This document shows, piece by piece, positions 17,312 to 27,800 of a DNA stretch of 64,000 nt. Below the pieces are notes generated by a model. That model was not told the origin of the DNA. It searched no databases and saw nothing but the letters and a program-made list of their open reading frames with translations. This DNA is from Deltaproteobacteria bacterium (GTDB lineage Bacteria > Myxococcota_A > Polyangia > GCA-2747355). The stretch spans positions 806,001 through 870,000 of the forward strand of contig JACKDQ010000001.1 of the NCBI GenBank assembly GCA_020633415.1. Direction: 5' to 3'. The translations under genes were made by a program, and so were the position numbers. Numbering within the stretch: position 1 is the stretch's first letter; every line of letters starts with the position of its first letter.

Positions 17312-20300
17312 ATGGGACAATCGCTCGAGAAGCGCGCGTTGCTGACGATTCAGCGCTTGAAGCGCAAGATCAGCGAACTAGAGTCGGGCCAAGTTCGTTC
17401 TCCGGTGGCGATCATCGGCATGGCCTGCGTGTTTCCCGGGGCGGACAACATCGCGAGCTACTGGCGCTTGCTCAAGACCGCTACCGAGGTGCGTTGCCGG
17501 ATTCCCGCCCGTCGCTGGGATGAAGCCGAGTATTTCGATCCCGATCCGGACGTTTCCGGGCGCACGAATAGCCGCTATGCGGCGCTGATCGACCGACTGC
17601 AGTATGTCTCGCACAATGCGCTTGGCCTCTCGCTGGCTGAAGCCCGGGCGATGGATCCTCAGCATCGTCTGTTGCTTGAAGTCGCCTGGCAGGCGTTGGA
17701 GTCGGCGGCGATCGTTCCGACGCGCTTGTCGCAAACGGCAACGGGTGTCTACGTCGGAATGATGACCTCGGACTACGAGCGGGTCGTCGGTACCGACAAC
17801 GTCGATGCGCTGACCGGTCTTGGGGTCGGCCATGGCACGGCAGCCGGGCGGATCGCTTATCAGCTTGGCCTCTGGGGGCCTGCGATTTCGATCAATACGC
17901 TCTGCTCGTCGTCGCTGGTCGCCGTCGATCTGGCTGCCAAAGGACTGGCCGCAGGCGACTGTGATGTGGCGATCGCTGGCGGGGTCAATGCGATCATCAA
18001 TCCTTGGTACTCGATCGCATATACCAAGGCTGGATTGGTTGCTGCCGATGGGCGCTGCAAGACGTTTGATCGCTCGGCGGATGGTATCGTGCGCGGCGAG
18101 GGCTGCGGTGCGATCGTGCTCAAGCGCTTGGCCGACGCCGAGCGCGACGGTGACCCGGTACTGGCGGTGGTATCGGGGTCGATGGTCGCTCAGGATGGCA
18201 AGGCCTCGAGTTTTGGCGCGCCTAACGGCATGGCGCAGCGCAATACGATCGAGCGCGCGATGCGGTTGGCGGCGATCGATGGGCCTCAGGTTGACTATCT
18301 CGAGGTCCATGGGACGGGCACGCCACTGGGCGATCCGATCGAATGGCGCTCGGCTGAGGCCACCTACGGCAAGGCGCGGACCGCCGAGGGTAGGCTGGCC
18401 ACCGGATCGGTGAAAACCAACTTTGGTCACCTCGAAGGTGCTGCAGGTATCGCCGCGCTGATCAAGACGGTCTTGGCGTTACAGCACGAGGAGTTTGCGC
18501 CGCAGCTACATCTCGAAACGCTCAATCCGTATATCCCCTTCGTCGACGGGAACGCCGTGGTTCCTGGCTTAGCGACGCCGTGGGTCTCGCATGATCGCAA
18601 ACGCCGTGCGGCGGTGAACTCCTTTGGTTTTGCCGGTACGCTAGCTCATGTGCTCGTCGAGCAGGCGGTTCCCAAGGCTGCCGCGGCATCGGTGTCCACC
18701 GCCATCGACTATCCGTTTTGCTTGTCGGGCGAAGATGCGTGGACGCTCGAGCGCACGGTGCGTGCCTACCTCGACCATCTGCTCGATTTCCCGCGGCTGT
18801 CAGCCGCCGACGTTTGCTACACGACCTTTGCGCGTCGTGTTCACCGCAGCCATCGGTTGGCGTTTCCTGCGACCGACCTGCAGCAAATCATTGGCAGGCT
18901 TGAGGGGTTCTTGCGTGGTGAGCTTGACGCGCTAGCGATCGGTATCACGACGCCACCACCACCGCCCAAGACGGTCGTGATCTTTGGCGATCTCTCGCGA
19001 CTTGAGCCGGGCCTTGTGAGCCGCTTGTTTGCTGGTTCCCAAGGACTTCGTGGGCAACTCGACGCACTAGAAGGTGCGGATTGCCTGAGTGGACTGCTCG
19101 ACACTGCCCGGCCAGCCGGTGCGGTCTCACTGACTGGGGAGCAGCAGCTGATCGTCCAGCTCGCTGTGTGGCAGGCGCTCAAAGCAGTGGGTCTATCGAA
19201 CTACCACGTACGAGCGATTGAGGGCGGCGAGCTGGCGGCCGCCGTGGCCCGCGGTGAGCTAACGGTCGCTGACGCACTCGCCACGGTTCGCCGCGGTGAG
19301 GATGCATACCCGTCGACCGATGTACCGTTGCCGGCCGGGCATCAGCTGCTGATCGGGTCGCAACAGCAAGATAGCCCGCTAGTCGCTGAGGCGACGGCGA
19401 TCGACTTTGCGGCGGAGGGCGGCGGCGACAGGCCGTGGGCAATGTTTCTGGCGCGAGCGTTCGTCGCGGGAACGCAGTTTGTTTCGACGCAAGCGCCTGC
19501 CGAGGGCATCCGTGCGGTGCATCTTCCACCCGCACCGATGGGTCGAAGAGCGTTGGGTTGGCCCAAGACGGCTGTCGCCCGCCCGGTGAAGTCCTTTCAG
19601 CTCGGTTGGGTCGAGCAAGAGCGATCGGCGCTCGCAAATATTACCGGTCACTGGGCGGTGCTCGAGGTTGGCCGTGCGGCTTCGATCGGTCTTGTCGAGC
19701 AGCTGAAGCGGGCCGGCGCCGAGACGGTGGTTTCCTACCGTTGCGAGTGCGGCGAAGATGCAACCAACGGAGTGGTTACACTGTTGCGCGCTCAGCGGCG
19801 CTGGGCTGGTGCCGTCGTGGTATTTGCTGACGGCCACATTGGAGACGCAGACGATGGCGAGGGAGCGTCGCAAAAGAGCCTGCTGCCCTCTTTTTGCGGG
19901 GCGCTTGCCGGTGTCACACGTATGCGCAGTCGGGTGGCAAGTGTTTGGGGTCTGATCGAATATGGTTCGATCCTCGACACGTCGGCTGGGGTTGGTGTGC
20001 TCGGCGCGTTTTCGGCCGAGTACCCCGCGTTGTTTCCAAAGACGATCGAATTTCGGCCTGGCACCGATGCGACAGATCTGGTTGCCGAATTCTTTCACAG
20101 CACACCGGCCGAGTGGCGAGTTCGCCTTGAAGGTGGGCGACGTCGTGTGTTGCGCCTCGCTCCATTTGAGCCGCCGGCGAGAGCGAGAGAGAATACCAGC
20201 GATGACAAGCATCTGTTTGCCTTAGCCGCGCCGTCGCTAGAGTTGCTGCGCGGCAAGGCGCGCGTTGTCGAGCGGATGTGTGCGAGTGAGGAGATCGATG

Positions 20301-22825
20301 CCAGACGGATCGTTTCGATAGCGGCCGATGACGCCTGGCGGACGCGCAGTTGTGGATCGTATCGCGTTGGTCAGGTCGCTTCGCGATCAGAGATCGGTCG
20401 TCTGTGTCGCGAACTGGCTGAGGGCAAGGGACTCCCCGAGGTGATGTATCAAGATCGCCCGACGGTATTCGTGTTTCCCGGGGCGGGCGCGCAATTCAAC
20501 GGCATGGGGCGGGAGCTGTATGATAGCCATCCGGCCTTTGCCCAGGCGTTCGACCGCTGTAGCGAGCTGGTGAAGGCCGAGCTCGGTTGGTCTCCGCTTG
20601 AAGCGGTCATGCGCGACCGCAGCGCGGAGGAGTTGGCCGAAGTCGACATCGCCCAAGTGACGATCGTGGTGATGGAGTACGCCACAGCGTGTCTGTGGGC
20701 CAGTTGGGGGTTGGTGCCGGCAGCGGTTATTGGCCATAGCGTCGGTGAGATCGGTGCGGCGATTGTTGCTGGTGCGCTGTCGCTCAAAGAGGGACTGCGC
20801 GTGCTCGGTCATCGTGCGCAGGCGATGCGCAAGATGCGCGGCAAGGGTTCGATGTCGCACATCAACCTGCCGGTTGCTGAGACCGAAGCGCTGATCAAAC
20901 GCCTTGGTCTCGACTTGGAGATCGCTTGCGTTAACTCGCCGAAGTCTACGGTTGTTGCCGGCGACATTCCGACGCTGGACGCGTTCGCCCGCAAGGCCGA
21001 GCGAAGCGGTAGTGATTTGCACGTCAGACGCGTTAGCTACGATGTTGCCGCACACTCGCGGCAAATGGACGGCCCGCGCTGCGAGTTCGCGGTCGCACTG
21101 GCCGATGTTCAGGCGCAGCCGTCGGCGACGGCCTTCTTTTCGACGGTCACCGGCGCTCGTCTGCCTGGAGAGCGGCTCGATTCCAGCTACTGGCAACGCA
21201 ACCTGCGTGACCCGGTCCGCTTCGAGGCCGGCATTCGCTCGCTGATTGCGGCGGGGTACCGCAACTTCATTGAGCTAGGGCCGCGCCCGGTGCTCTCCCA
21301 TCCGATTCAGCAGACAGCGCAGGCGGTCGGCGTTGAGCTCAATGTGTTCCGAGGAACGACCAGCGGCCGTTCCGAGTCACGTTGTTTGATGGAGGCTGCC
21401 GTCGATCTCCATCGCTGCGGTGCAACGATCGATTTCAGGAAGGCTCTCGGCGATCAGTACCAGGAGGTTGATCCCTTGCCGACGCCACCCGTGATTCGCG
21501 ATAGCGATGATGGTGGTGAATGGCTGATGCGCGGTGACGCTGCTTACCTGGTGTGTGGGGCAAGCACGGAAAAGGGCCGCGAGATGGCGCTGTGGTTGGC
21601 GGCTGCGGGTGTGCGGCGGCTCGTGCTTGTCGATGGCGCTGGCGCGGGTTATGGCGATGCTCAATGCGTCGCCGACGCAAGCTACGATCTAGAGCAACTC
21701 TCGCGCCGCTTGGCCCTGCTCGGCGTAGCGGTAAAGACCTATCAGATCGCGCACGGCGCTGATCCGAAAGAGGTATTGGCGAGTTCTCCGATCGGGCCGG
21801 TCGGCGGGGTGGTCTACGTGGCGCCGTTCTTTGCGCAGCAAGCGGCGCTCGGCATCTCTAGCGAGCGATTAGCCGCTACTGTGGGCGCAGCAGCCAACTG
21901 TTTGAGGGCCCTCGATAAAATCGCGCGCACCGAGCAAACTGATTTCTTTTTGGCGCTGTGCAGTCCGGCTCACCTTTGGCCGAAGGCGCAACGCGGCCTC
22001 GATGCGGCGGTCTCCAGTCTTGTCGCCGGCCTGGTGCAGTGGCGTCAAGATCGCGGGTTGCCAGCGAGCTGTGTGCACGTTGCCGAACACCGCCCAGATG
22101 CGGCCGAGAGCCAGCCCGAAGCGCAGGTCTTTCACAGTTTTCAGTCCGACCTGCTGTTCCCTTGGCTGGGCAAGCACGGATTGGGTGCAGCGGCATCGTG
22201 TGTGGTTGGGCGCGGCGATTGGGATGCGCTGCGAGGCGCACAGCAGGAGACCGCTCAGGGAGCGCTGTTCGCGATGCTCGCGCTGCCGGCTCAGCCGCAA
22301 GAGGTGCAGTCGCCGACCACCGATGCGCCGCAGCGCAGCGAGGAAGATGTGCAGGGTATTGTCTCTGCGGTGGTCAGCGATCTGCTCGATCGCTCGATCG
22401 ACGACAACGTTCCACTGATGGAAGTTGGTATCGATTCGGTAATGGCGGTCGAGTTGCGCAATCGCCTTCAAGCGGCAACCAATGTCAAGCTCGTGCCGAC
22501 GGTGGTCTTTCGCTATCCGACGATCTCCGAACTCAGCGAGCACATCGTGCAGCTGCGACGCAAGACCGAGCCACGGAGTAAGGCCGGTGGACAGATGCGT
22601 CGGCCCAGCCGGCAGGTCGCAGCGCCGCCGCCGGGCAGTCGCGCGCAAGCCCCGACGGTTGCGCCAGCTCCAGTTCCAGTTCCAGCTGCAGTTCCAGCTG
22701 CAGTTTCAGCTGCAGTTTCAGCTGCAGTTTCAGCTCCAGTTCCTGCTCCTGCTCAACCGAAGGCGGCGGGCGAGTCGCGGGCAAGTCTGCTTGCTGAGAT
22801 CGATGCTGTGCTCGACGATATCTAG
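17312..22825 (+). CDS. Type I polyketide synthase: KS-AT0-KRs-AT-KR0-ACP
   Basis: This protein is 1837 residues from ATG 17312 (GGAG 6 bases upstream). Residues 1-25 form a docking coiled coil. The KS (32-455) is complete: Cys198 in NTLCSSSL, His333 in HGTGTPLGDP and His373 in NFGHLEGAAG. An AT-like stretch around 600-665 has lost GHSxGE. Residues 775-950 resemble the KR structural subdomain. A full AT follows (about 960-1370: VFVFPGAGAQ, Ser1143 in GHSVGE, His1248); its VAAH specificity motif is neither the malonyl (HAFH) nor methylmalonyl (YASH) signature. Residues 1405-1645 are a KR catalytic-like fold without the GGxGxxG cofactor motif or the catalytic Tyr. The ACP has Ser1709 in GIDSVM. 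A Val/Pro/Ala repeat and a short C-terminal helix end the protein. No thioesterase is present. Confidence 0.85.
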   Translation: MGQSLEKRALLTIQRLKRKISELESGQVRSPVAIIGMACVFPGADNIASYWRLLKTATEVRCRIPARRWDEAEYFDPDPDVSGRTNSRYAALIDRLQYVSHNALGLSLAEARAMDPQHRLLLEVAWQALESAAIVPTRLSQTATGVYVGMMTSDYERVVGTDNVDALTGLGVGHGTAAGRIAYQLGLWGPAISINTLCSSSLVAVDLAAKGLAAGDCDVAIAGGVNAIINPWYSIAYTKAGLVAADGRCKTFDRSADGIVRGEGCGAIVLKRLADAERDGDPVLAVVSGSMVAQDGKASSFGAPNGMAQRNTIERAMRLAAIDGPQVDYLEVHGTGTPLGDPIEWRSAEATYGKARTAEGRLATGSVKTNFGHLEGAAGIAALIKTVLALQHEEFAPQLHLETLNPYIPFVDGNAVVPGLATPWVSHDRKRRAAVNSFGFAGTLAHVLVEQAVPKAAAASVSTAIDYPFCLSGEDAWTLERTVRAYLDHLLDFPRLSAADVCYTTFARRVHRSHRLAFPATDLQQIIGRLEGFLRGELDALAIGITTPPPPPKTVVIFGDLSRLEPGLVSRLFAGSQGLRGQLDALEGADCLSGLLDTARPAGAVSLTGEQQLIVQLAVWQALKAVGLSNYHVRAIEGGELAAAVARGELTVADALATVRRGEDAYPSTDVPLPAGHQLLIGSQQQDSPLVAEATAIDFAAEGGGDRPWAMFLARAFVAGTQFVSTQAPAEGIRAVHLPPAPMGRRALGWPKTAVARPVKSFQLGWVEQERSALANITGHWAVLEVGRAASIGLVEQLKRAGAETVVSYRCECGEDATNGVVTLLRAQRRWAGAVVVFADGHIGDADDGEGASQKSLLPSFCGALAGVTRMRSRVASVWGLIEYGSILDTSAGVGVLGAFSAEYPALFPKTIEFRPGTDATDLVAEFFHSTPAEWRVRLEGGRRRVLRLAPFEPPARARENTSDDKHLFALAAPSLELLRGKARVVERMCASEEIDARRIVSIAADDAWRTRSCGSYRVGQVASRSEIGRLCRELAEGKGLPEVMYQDRPTVFVFPGAGAQFNGMGRELYDSHPAFAQAFDRCSELVKAELGWSPLEAVMRDRSAEELAEVDIAQVTIVVMEYATACLWASWGLVPAAVIGHSVGEIGAAIVAGALSLKEGLRVLGHRAQAMRKMRGKGSMSHINLPVAETEALIKRLGLDLEIACVNSPKSTVVAGDIPTLDAFARKAERSGSDLHVRRVSYDVAAHSRQMDGPRCEFAVALADVQAQPSATAFFSTVTGARLPGERLDSSYWQRNLRDPVRFEAGIRSLIAAGYRNFIELGPRPVLSHPIQQTAQAVGVELNVFRGTTSGRSESRCLMEAAVDLHRCGATIDFRKALGDQYQEVDPLPTPPVIRDSDDGGEWLMRGDAAYLVCGASTEKGREMALWLAAAGVRRLVLVDGAGAGYGDAQCVADASYDLEQLSRRLALLGVAVKTYQIAHGADPKEVLASSPIGPVGGVVYVAPFFAQQAALGISSERLAATVGAAANCLRALDKIARTEQTDFFLALCSPAHLWPKAQRGLDAAVSSLVAGLVQWRQDRGLPASCVHVAEHRPDAAESQPEAQVFHSFQSDLLFPWLGKHGLGAAASCVVGRGDWDALRGAQQETAQGALFAMLALPAQPQEVQSPTTDAPQRSEEDVQGIVSAVVSDLLDRSIDDNVPLMEVGIDSVMAVELRNRLQAATNVKLVPTVVFRYPTISELSEHIVQLRRKTEPRSKAGGQMRRPSRQVAAPPPGSRAQAPTVAPAPVPVPAAVPAAVSAAVSAAVSAPVPAPAQPKAAGESRASLLAEIDAVLDDI
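22665..22752 (+). repeat. In-frame 12-bp tandem repeat in the PKS tail
   Basis: Imperfect copies of GCAGTTTCAGCT (with CCAGTT variants) encode a Val-Pro-Ala / Ala-Ala-Val-Ser linker between the ACP and the C-terminal helix of the first PKS. The region is low complexity and likely to vary in length between strains. Confidence 0.8.
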
Positions 22826-22877
22826 CAGAGCCTGTTTCTGCGCAGCTGGAGCACCTGCCTCTGAGCGTCTGCCTGCG

Positions 22878-23990
22878 CTAGATCAGGTGGGCTTCTGACA
22901 GCATCCGCATGAAGAAGTGGAAGATGCGGCCGATGACGGTCGTTTCTCGTACGATCGTTTCGGCGTCGAGATTCATCCCGTGGCGAAGATCTCTGTAGTC
23001 ATTGGTAAGCTTCGCGATAACGGTCAGCGTTTTTCCGTCTTTGGCCGCTTCAGCAGCGACGTCGGCGATCTTTGCGAAGATTTCCCGTCGAACGTGCCCG
23101 GTAGTCGTTAGTCTAATCGTCGCTCCTTCGGCAATAAGTGGGATGTCGACGACAGGGAAGTCAACTCGGGCCTCAAACTCGCTATCATCGATGATCTGTA
23201 GCAGTTCGTGGCCAGGCGGTACCCGTCTGCCGACCAGTTCGTCGACGCGCTCGGTGATCACCACCCCGGTCATGCTGCTGCGCAGCTCGAGGCGCGAGAT
23301 CTTCTCGAGCAGATGGGTCACTTCCGCGTCAGCTGCGCGGAGTATCGCCTTGGCTCCGGCGATCTCCTGAGGGGTAACCTTGCGGGCAACGTTGATCAGA
23401 TCCGCCTGCTTTTCGACGACGGCTGTGCGCAGTTGTGCGATCTCGTTGTCGCATGCGTCGAGTTGAGTCTGGGCCAATACCCCTTTGTTGACCAGGTTGC
23501 GCAGCCGACGACAACGTGCGCGGGTGGTCGCGACCGCGATGTGGGCAGCTTTGAGCTCGGCGCGAGCCAGTTTAATGGCGCTCTCGGTTGCGCGGCGATT
23601 GGCAAGCCTAAGCTCGGCTCTCGCGCGAGTCTGCCGAGCGCGCGCGGCTTGCAGATTCGCACGTAACTCCCGGTCGTCGAGTATGATCAGCGGCTGGTCT
23701 CGTTTGACCTGATTACCTGTGCGCACTAGCACGCGTTTAACGATGGCTGCAAAAGGCGCCTTTACGTAGGAATATCTTATCGCCGATAGCGTACAGACGC
23801 CCTTCGAGACCTCGTTGCAGGGGATCACCGCGATGGCGCTCAATAACAGAAAAACCACGCCTGGGCGTCCCCACCGCTGCCAACGGCGCGCACGCGCCTC
23901 GTGGATGCTCTCGACTTGCCCGATGTCGAGCGCGGGAACGCTCCCGGGGGCTTTGTCGTCTTCGTGCGAAGCGCTCGTCATTTTCGTCAA
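22878..23990 (-). CDS. HlyD-family periplasmic adaptor with Cys-X19-Cys hairpin
   Basis: This 370-residue membrane fusion protein has a cytosolic N-terminus, one transmembrane helix (GVVFLLLSAIAVIPC, around 44-58) and a first lipoyl half (YVKAPFAAIVKRVLVRTGNQV). A long alpha-hairpin, a second lipoyl half (SMTGVVITERVDELVGRRV) and beta-barrel segments follow. Cys160 and Cys180 sit 10 residues either side of the hairpin turn glycine, as in two other adaptors of this locus. HlyD proteins normally link an inner-membrane transporter to TolC, but no transporter gene is in the window. It is convergent with the first PKS gene and divergent from the FabG-like gene, whose promoter region (23991-24119) it shares. 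Confidence 0.85.
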   Translation of the reverse strand: MTKMTSASHEDDKAPGSVPALDIGQVESIHEARARRWQRWGRPGVVFLLLSAIAVIPCNEVSKGVCTLSAIRYSYVKAPFAAIVKRVLVRTGNQVKRDQPLIILDDRELRANLQAARARQTRARAELRLANRRATESAIKLARAELKAAHIAVATTRARCRRLRNLVNKGVLAQTQLDACDNEIAQLRTAVVEKQADLINVARKVTPQEIAGAKAILRAADAEVTHLLEKISRLELRSSMTGVVITERVDELVGRRVPPGHELLQIIDDSEFEARVDFPVVDIPLIAEGATIRLTTTGHVRREIFAKIADVAAEAAKDGKTLTVIAKLTNDYRDLRHGMNLDAETIVRETTVIGRIFHFFMRMLSEAHLI

Positions 23991-24119
23991 AAAAGGATAG
24001 GCGGTGTTGCAGATCGACGAAAGCGTTTTCTCTGTGCTGACCGCGCAGTATGGCCGCTGTGGTACACTGCTGCGCGGGCACTGTCAGCGTTGGATAGGCG
24101 AGGCTGCCGAGGAGCAACA

Positions 24120-24866
24120 ATGAAAATGCTGGTAACCGGAGGATCGCGCGGAATCGGGGCGAATATCGTGGTGGATGGCGCGAAACGCGGCCACGATATC
24201 GTCTTTACCTATGTAAGCGACGAAAATGCGGCACGAGATGTTATCCGACTGATTGATGATATTCAGGCAGAAGGAACGGTTGATTACCTGCGCTTGGATG
24301 TCCGTGACAGCACGGCGGTGGCCGAAGTGGTCGAGCAGGCGACAGATCTCCTCGGAGGAATCGAGGTGCTGGTCAACAACGCCGGCATTACCCGGGACGG
24401 TCCAGCGATTGCGATGACCGACGAGGACTGGCGCGACGTGATCGACACCAACCTGAGTGGCACATTTTACCTTTGTCGCGCTGTTCTGCCGCAAATGATC
24501 GATGCCGGGTTCGGTCGTATCGTCAACGTCTCCTCACTGGGGCACGTCGGCAGCTCGGGGCAGGCCAACTACTCGGCGTCCAAAGCTGGCATGAATGGTC
24601 TAACCCGTACGTTGGCCAAGGAGTACGGGCGCAAGGGAATTACGGTCAATGCTGTGGTCCCTGGCTTTTTTGAGACCGATATGACCCGCGAGAGCTTGCC
24701 GCAGGAGCTGCGCGATTTCTGGGGCAATTACTGCCCTATGCCAGAAGGACGGCCAGGTCGGCTGAGCGAGCTTAGTGCATTGGTGGAATATCTGATCTCG
24801 CCTGAAGCGGCATTTATTAACGGCCAGACTATTCACGCGACCGGTGGCCTCGACTGGGGCCCCTAG
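24120..24866 (+). CDS. 3-oxoacyl-ACP reductase (FabG-type SDR)
   Basis: This protein has 248 residues, with the start set by ATG 24120 behind an excellent GAGGAG. It is a classical SDR: TGGSRGIG cofactor loop, NNAGI, catalytic Ser in VNVSSLGHVG, and YSASKAG with catalytic Tyr and Lys. It ends GQTIHATGGLDWGP, like FabG. It reduces 3-oxoacyl thioesters with NAD(P)H (family knowledge). It sits between the two PKS genes, one of which has a degenerate KR, so it may supply reduction in trans to that line; this is inference. It converges with the second PKS gene only 9 bases away. Confidence 0.85.
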   Translation: MKMLVTGGSRGIGANIVVDGAKRGHDIVFTYVSDENAARDVIRLIDDIQAEGTVDYLRLDVRDSTAVAEVVEQATDLLGGIEVLVNNAGITRDGPAIAMTDEDWRDVIDTNLSGTFYLCRAVLPQMIDAGFGRIVNVSSLGHVGSSGQANYSASKAGMNGLTRTLAKEYGRKGITVNAVVPGFFETDMTRESLPQELRDFWGNYCPMPEGRPGRLSELSALVEYLISPEAAFINGQTIHATGGLDWGP

Positions 24867-24875
24867 CGGGGCCGA

Positions 24876-27800
24876 CTATTCGAGGCCAAGGCGCTCGAGC
24901 ACTTGGGCGACCTGCGCTTCGTCGAGTTCGTCGATGCGTTCGAGCAACTCCTGGGCTTCTTCGATCGACATCGCGTCATCATCTGATAGCGGCTGATCGT
25001 CCGCCCGTAGTGCCATTTCGACGAGTTGTTCTCCGAGGGCGTTGATACTTTCAGCGAGGTACAGCACCGACGTTGGGATGTCTAGTCCGGTGCGTGCGAT
25101 CAGTGGACGCAGCAGTGAGACGATGATCAGCGAATCAACGCCCAGCTCTGAAAAGGATCGCTCGCGATCGAGCAGCTCTTCAGGCCTGCCCAGGGCCGCA
25201 GCTGTTAAGCTGACCAGAATTCTCACGGTGTAGGCTGCTCGCTCGTTTTCCGGCAAGGCGTGCAGTTCGGCGACAAAAGCCTCTTTGGCCGTTCCACCCG
25301 AAGCGTCGTGTCGTGCTGCGAGGCTCTCGCAGAGCGGTCGGAACTTGGTCGCGCTGTAGAGACTGGCGAAGTGCGGCCAGTCGATTCGAGCGATTACGCT
25401 GTTGGCTCGGCCAGTCTGGGCCATTTGCCGGGCGAGTAGGCCAAAGGAGATATTGGCGGGCATCGGTCTGGCGCCGATCTCGAGGTCAGCCCGCTGTGTC
25501 GCTGCGGTTTCGCTGGCGAACGTACCCCAGGCGATGCAGAGCGCCGGTAGCTTGCGGTGCGCACGGTAGTTGGCCAAGCCTTCGAGGTAGGCATTCGACG
25601 CCGCGTAGAGCGTTTGCTCGTTGGAGCCCCAAACGCCCGATCCTGAGCCGAAAAGCACGAAGTGATCGAGCGGAGATGACTCGGTCGCCCGATGTAAGTT
25701 CCAAGCACCGGTGGTCTTTGCGGCGAGCACTCGTTCGACGGTAGCCTGTGTGATCTGCTCCAGGGGTCCGTTAAAGATCGACCCTGCCAGGTGAAAGACA
25801 CCCCGGATGCGGTCGGCGACGCCCTTGAGCGCCTGGTGAGTCTCGTCTAGTGATGCGATGTTGAACTGCGCCACGCTTGCTTTGACGCCGAGTGTCTCGA
25901 GCGTGTTGAGCGTGTCGCGCTGTTGTTGTGTTTGAACACCTTGACGACTGCAGAGCAGTAGCTCGGTCGCGCCTTGGTGCGCGAGCCAGAGCGCTAACCG
26001 ACGACCGACAGCGCCCAGACCACCGGTGATCAGATATACACCCTCGGGTGAGATCTGCGCTGCTCGGCTTGGTGGCGACTCTATTGGCGAGGTTAGGCGC
26101 AGTCCATAGCGTGCGCCAGCGCGATAGGCGACCTGCGGTTCCTGACGATCGCTGAGCAGCTCATCGACGATCGAGCCTACGGCCGTTTGCTGCTCGATGT
26201 CGACCATCCCACCCCAGTGCGTGGGTTGCTCGAGGTCGATCGCGCGGCCGAGGCCCCAGAGCAGAGTCTTGTGGGGTTCAACATCCTCTCCTTGGTGGCT
26301 TAGCGCCTGTCGGGTAACCAGCCAGACTCGTGCTTTCCCCTGGTCCTTCGTCGCCGCGAGTTGAGCGGTAAGCTGGAGCAGCGTCTGAATGTTGGCCGTG
26401 TCGACGGCCAGCTGCGACTTCTGCGCCGTCGTGGCGAGAAACAGCACGCCGAGCTGACTGGCACGGTCGGCACGCAGTTGATTTAGCAGCAGAGGTAGCC
26501 GGGAAAGTTCTTCGTGCCGCAGCTGGGTCGCGCTCAGGCCGCGAGTCTCGATTTCTCCGACGAGTGTTTCGGCTAACGATGAACCGTCGCCGATAATCAG
26601 CCACTTCCTCGGCGCGTCGGCGTCGCGTGCTGGCGCGGACAACGAGAGCCAGCTGACCTCCTTTAGCCATTCGGATAGCCCGTGCGCGTTTGTTCGCCGA
26701 TCGAGATCGACCGTCACCAGTTCCAGGTCGCGGACGCCGCCGATCGGCTTTTGCTGCTGATCGTACAGCGTGATGTCGATCGTTGGATGGTCGACGTCTT
26801 CACGCGTGAGACGTACGTGGCAAGTGGTCTCATCGACGCCGCGACCGTGCAGGCCCCAGCGGCGGGCTTTCGCAGGTGCGAAGCGCGTGTCGGGCGCTGG
26901 AGCGAGATTGCTGATGCCTAACAGAACCGCAGCGTCGAGCAGCCTCGGGTCGATATGGTAGCGCTTGTCGGTCTTATCTACGGCCAGGTCGGCGACGAGT
27001 TCGTCGTTGCCTCGCAGGAGCCTGGTGCAGCGCGCGGGAAGCGCGCCGTAGCCGTGTCGGCGTAGCGTGGCGTCAAGGGTTGCGGGGTCGATCTGCTCAG
27101 GGCAACGCTTTAGCTCGTCGGCCAAGGAGCTGTCTCCTTGGGCTTCACCGATCGTTAACACGCGCGCGGCAGCAACGCGGTGCCAGGCTTTCCCATCGTC
27201 GCCAAGGTGCAGCTCGGCAAGTGGCACGCCGTCGGCGGGGACGAAGGCCGAACACTGGGTCGTCGCCGATTCCGGTGCGTCCAACGCCGGCTCGTCGTCC
27301 AGAGAAAGCCCATCGAGCAGCACATCGTCGGCGTCGGGTGCGGCGGCAGCAGCCAGCATTTCTGCGGCGGTTGCCCAAGAGACTACCGGCGGGCTGGTGT
27401 CTGGCGTGAAACGCCAGAAATCGTGATCGGGTTCGACGTGGTGTTCAAAGATCGGCACCGCAGATGGCAGGCGCAGGCCGGCGATCGACGTTGGTGCATG
27501 TTGCTGCTGTCTCGCAACCGCTGTCTGCCGTGTTGAGTCGACGCCGCGAGCGTAAATTGTCTGTCGATCGGGCGTCTCGAGGCGTGCCAGGATCAGTGTG
27601 CTCATCGCCGAAGGCGAGGCGATCGTTGCGATGCGGTCAAAACCATTGGCGAGCAGCTGCTCACGCCAGTCCAACCCGCTCAGGTAGCGGACCGTTGGGC
27701 TCAGGACTCCGAAGCAGAGCGCGTGCCACAGCGCGGGCGCGTTCAACTCCCAACCAACAAACAGCGCTCCCGGGGTGAGCAGAGAACGGATCCGCTGAAG

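Noticed and set aside
22533..22784. Minus-strand frame with Leu-Glu-Leu-Gln/Lys repeats
   Set aside because: Shadow of the in-frame Val-Pro-Ala repeat of the PKS tail.
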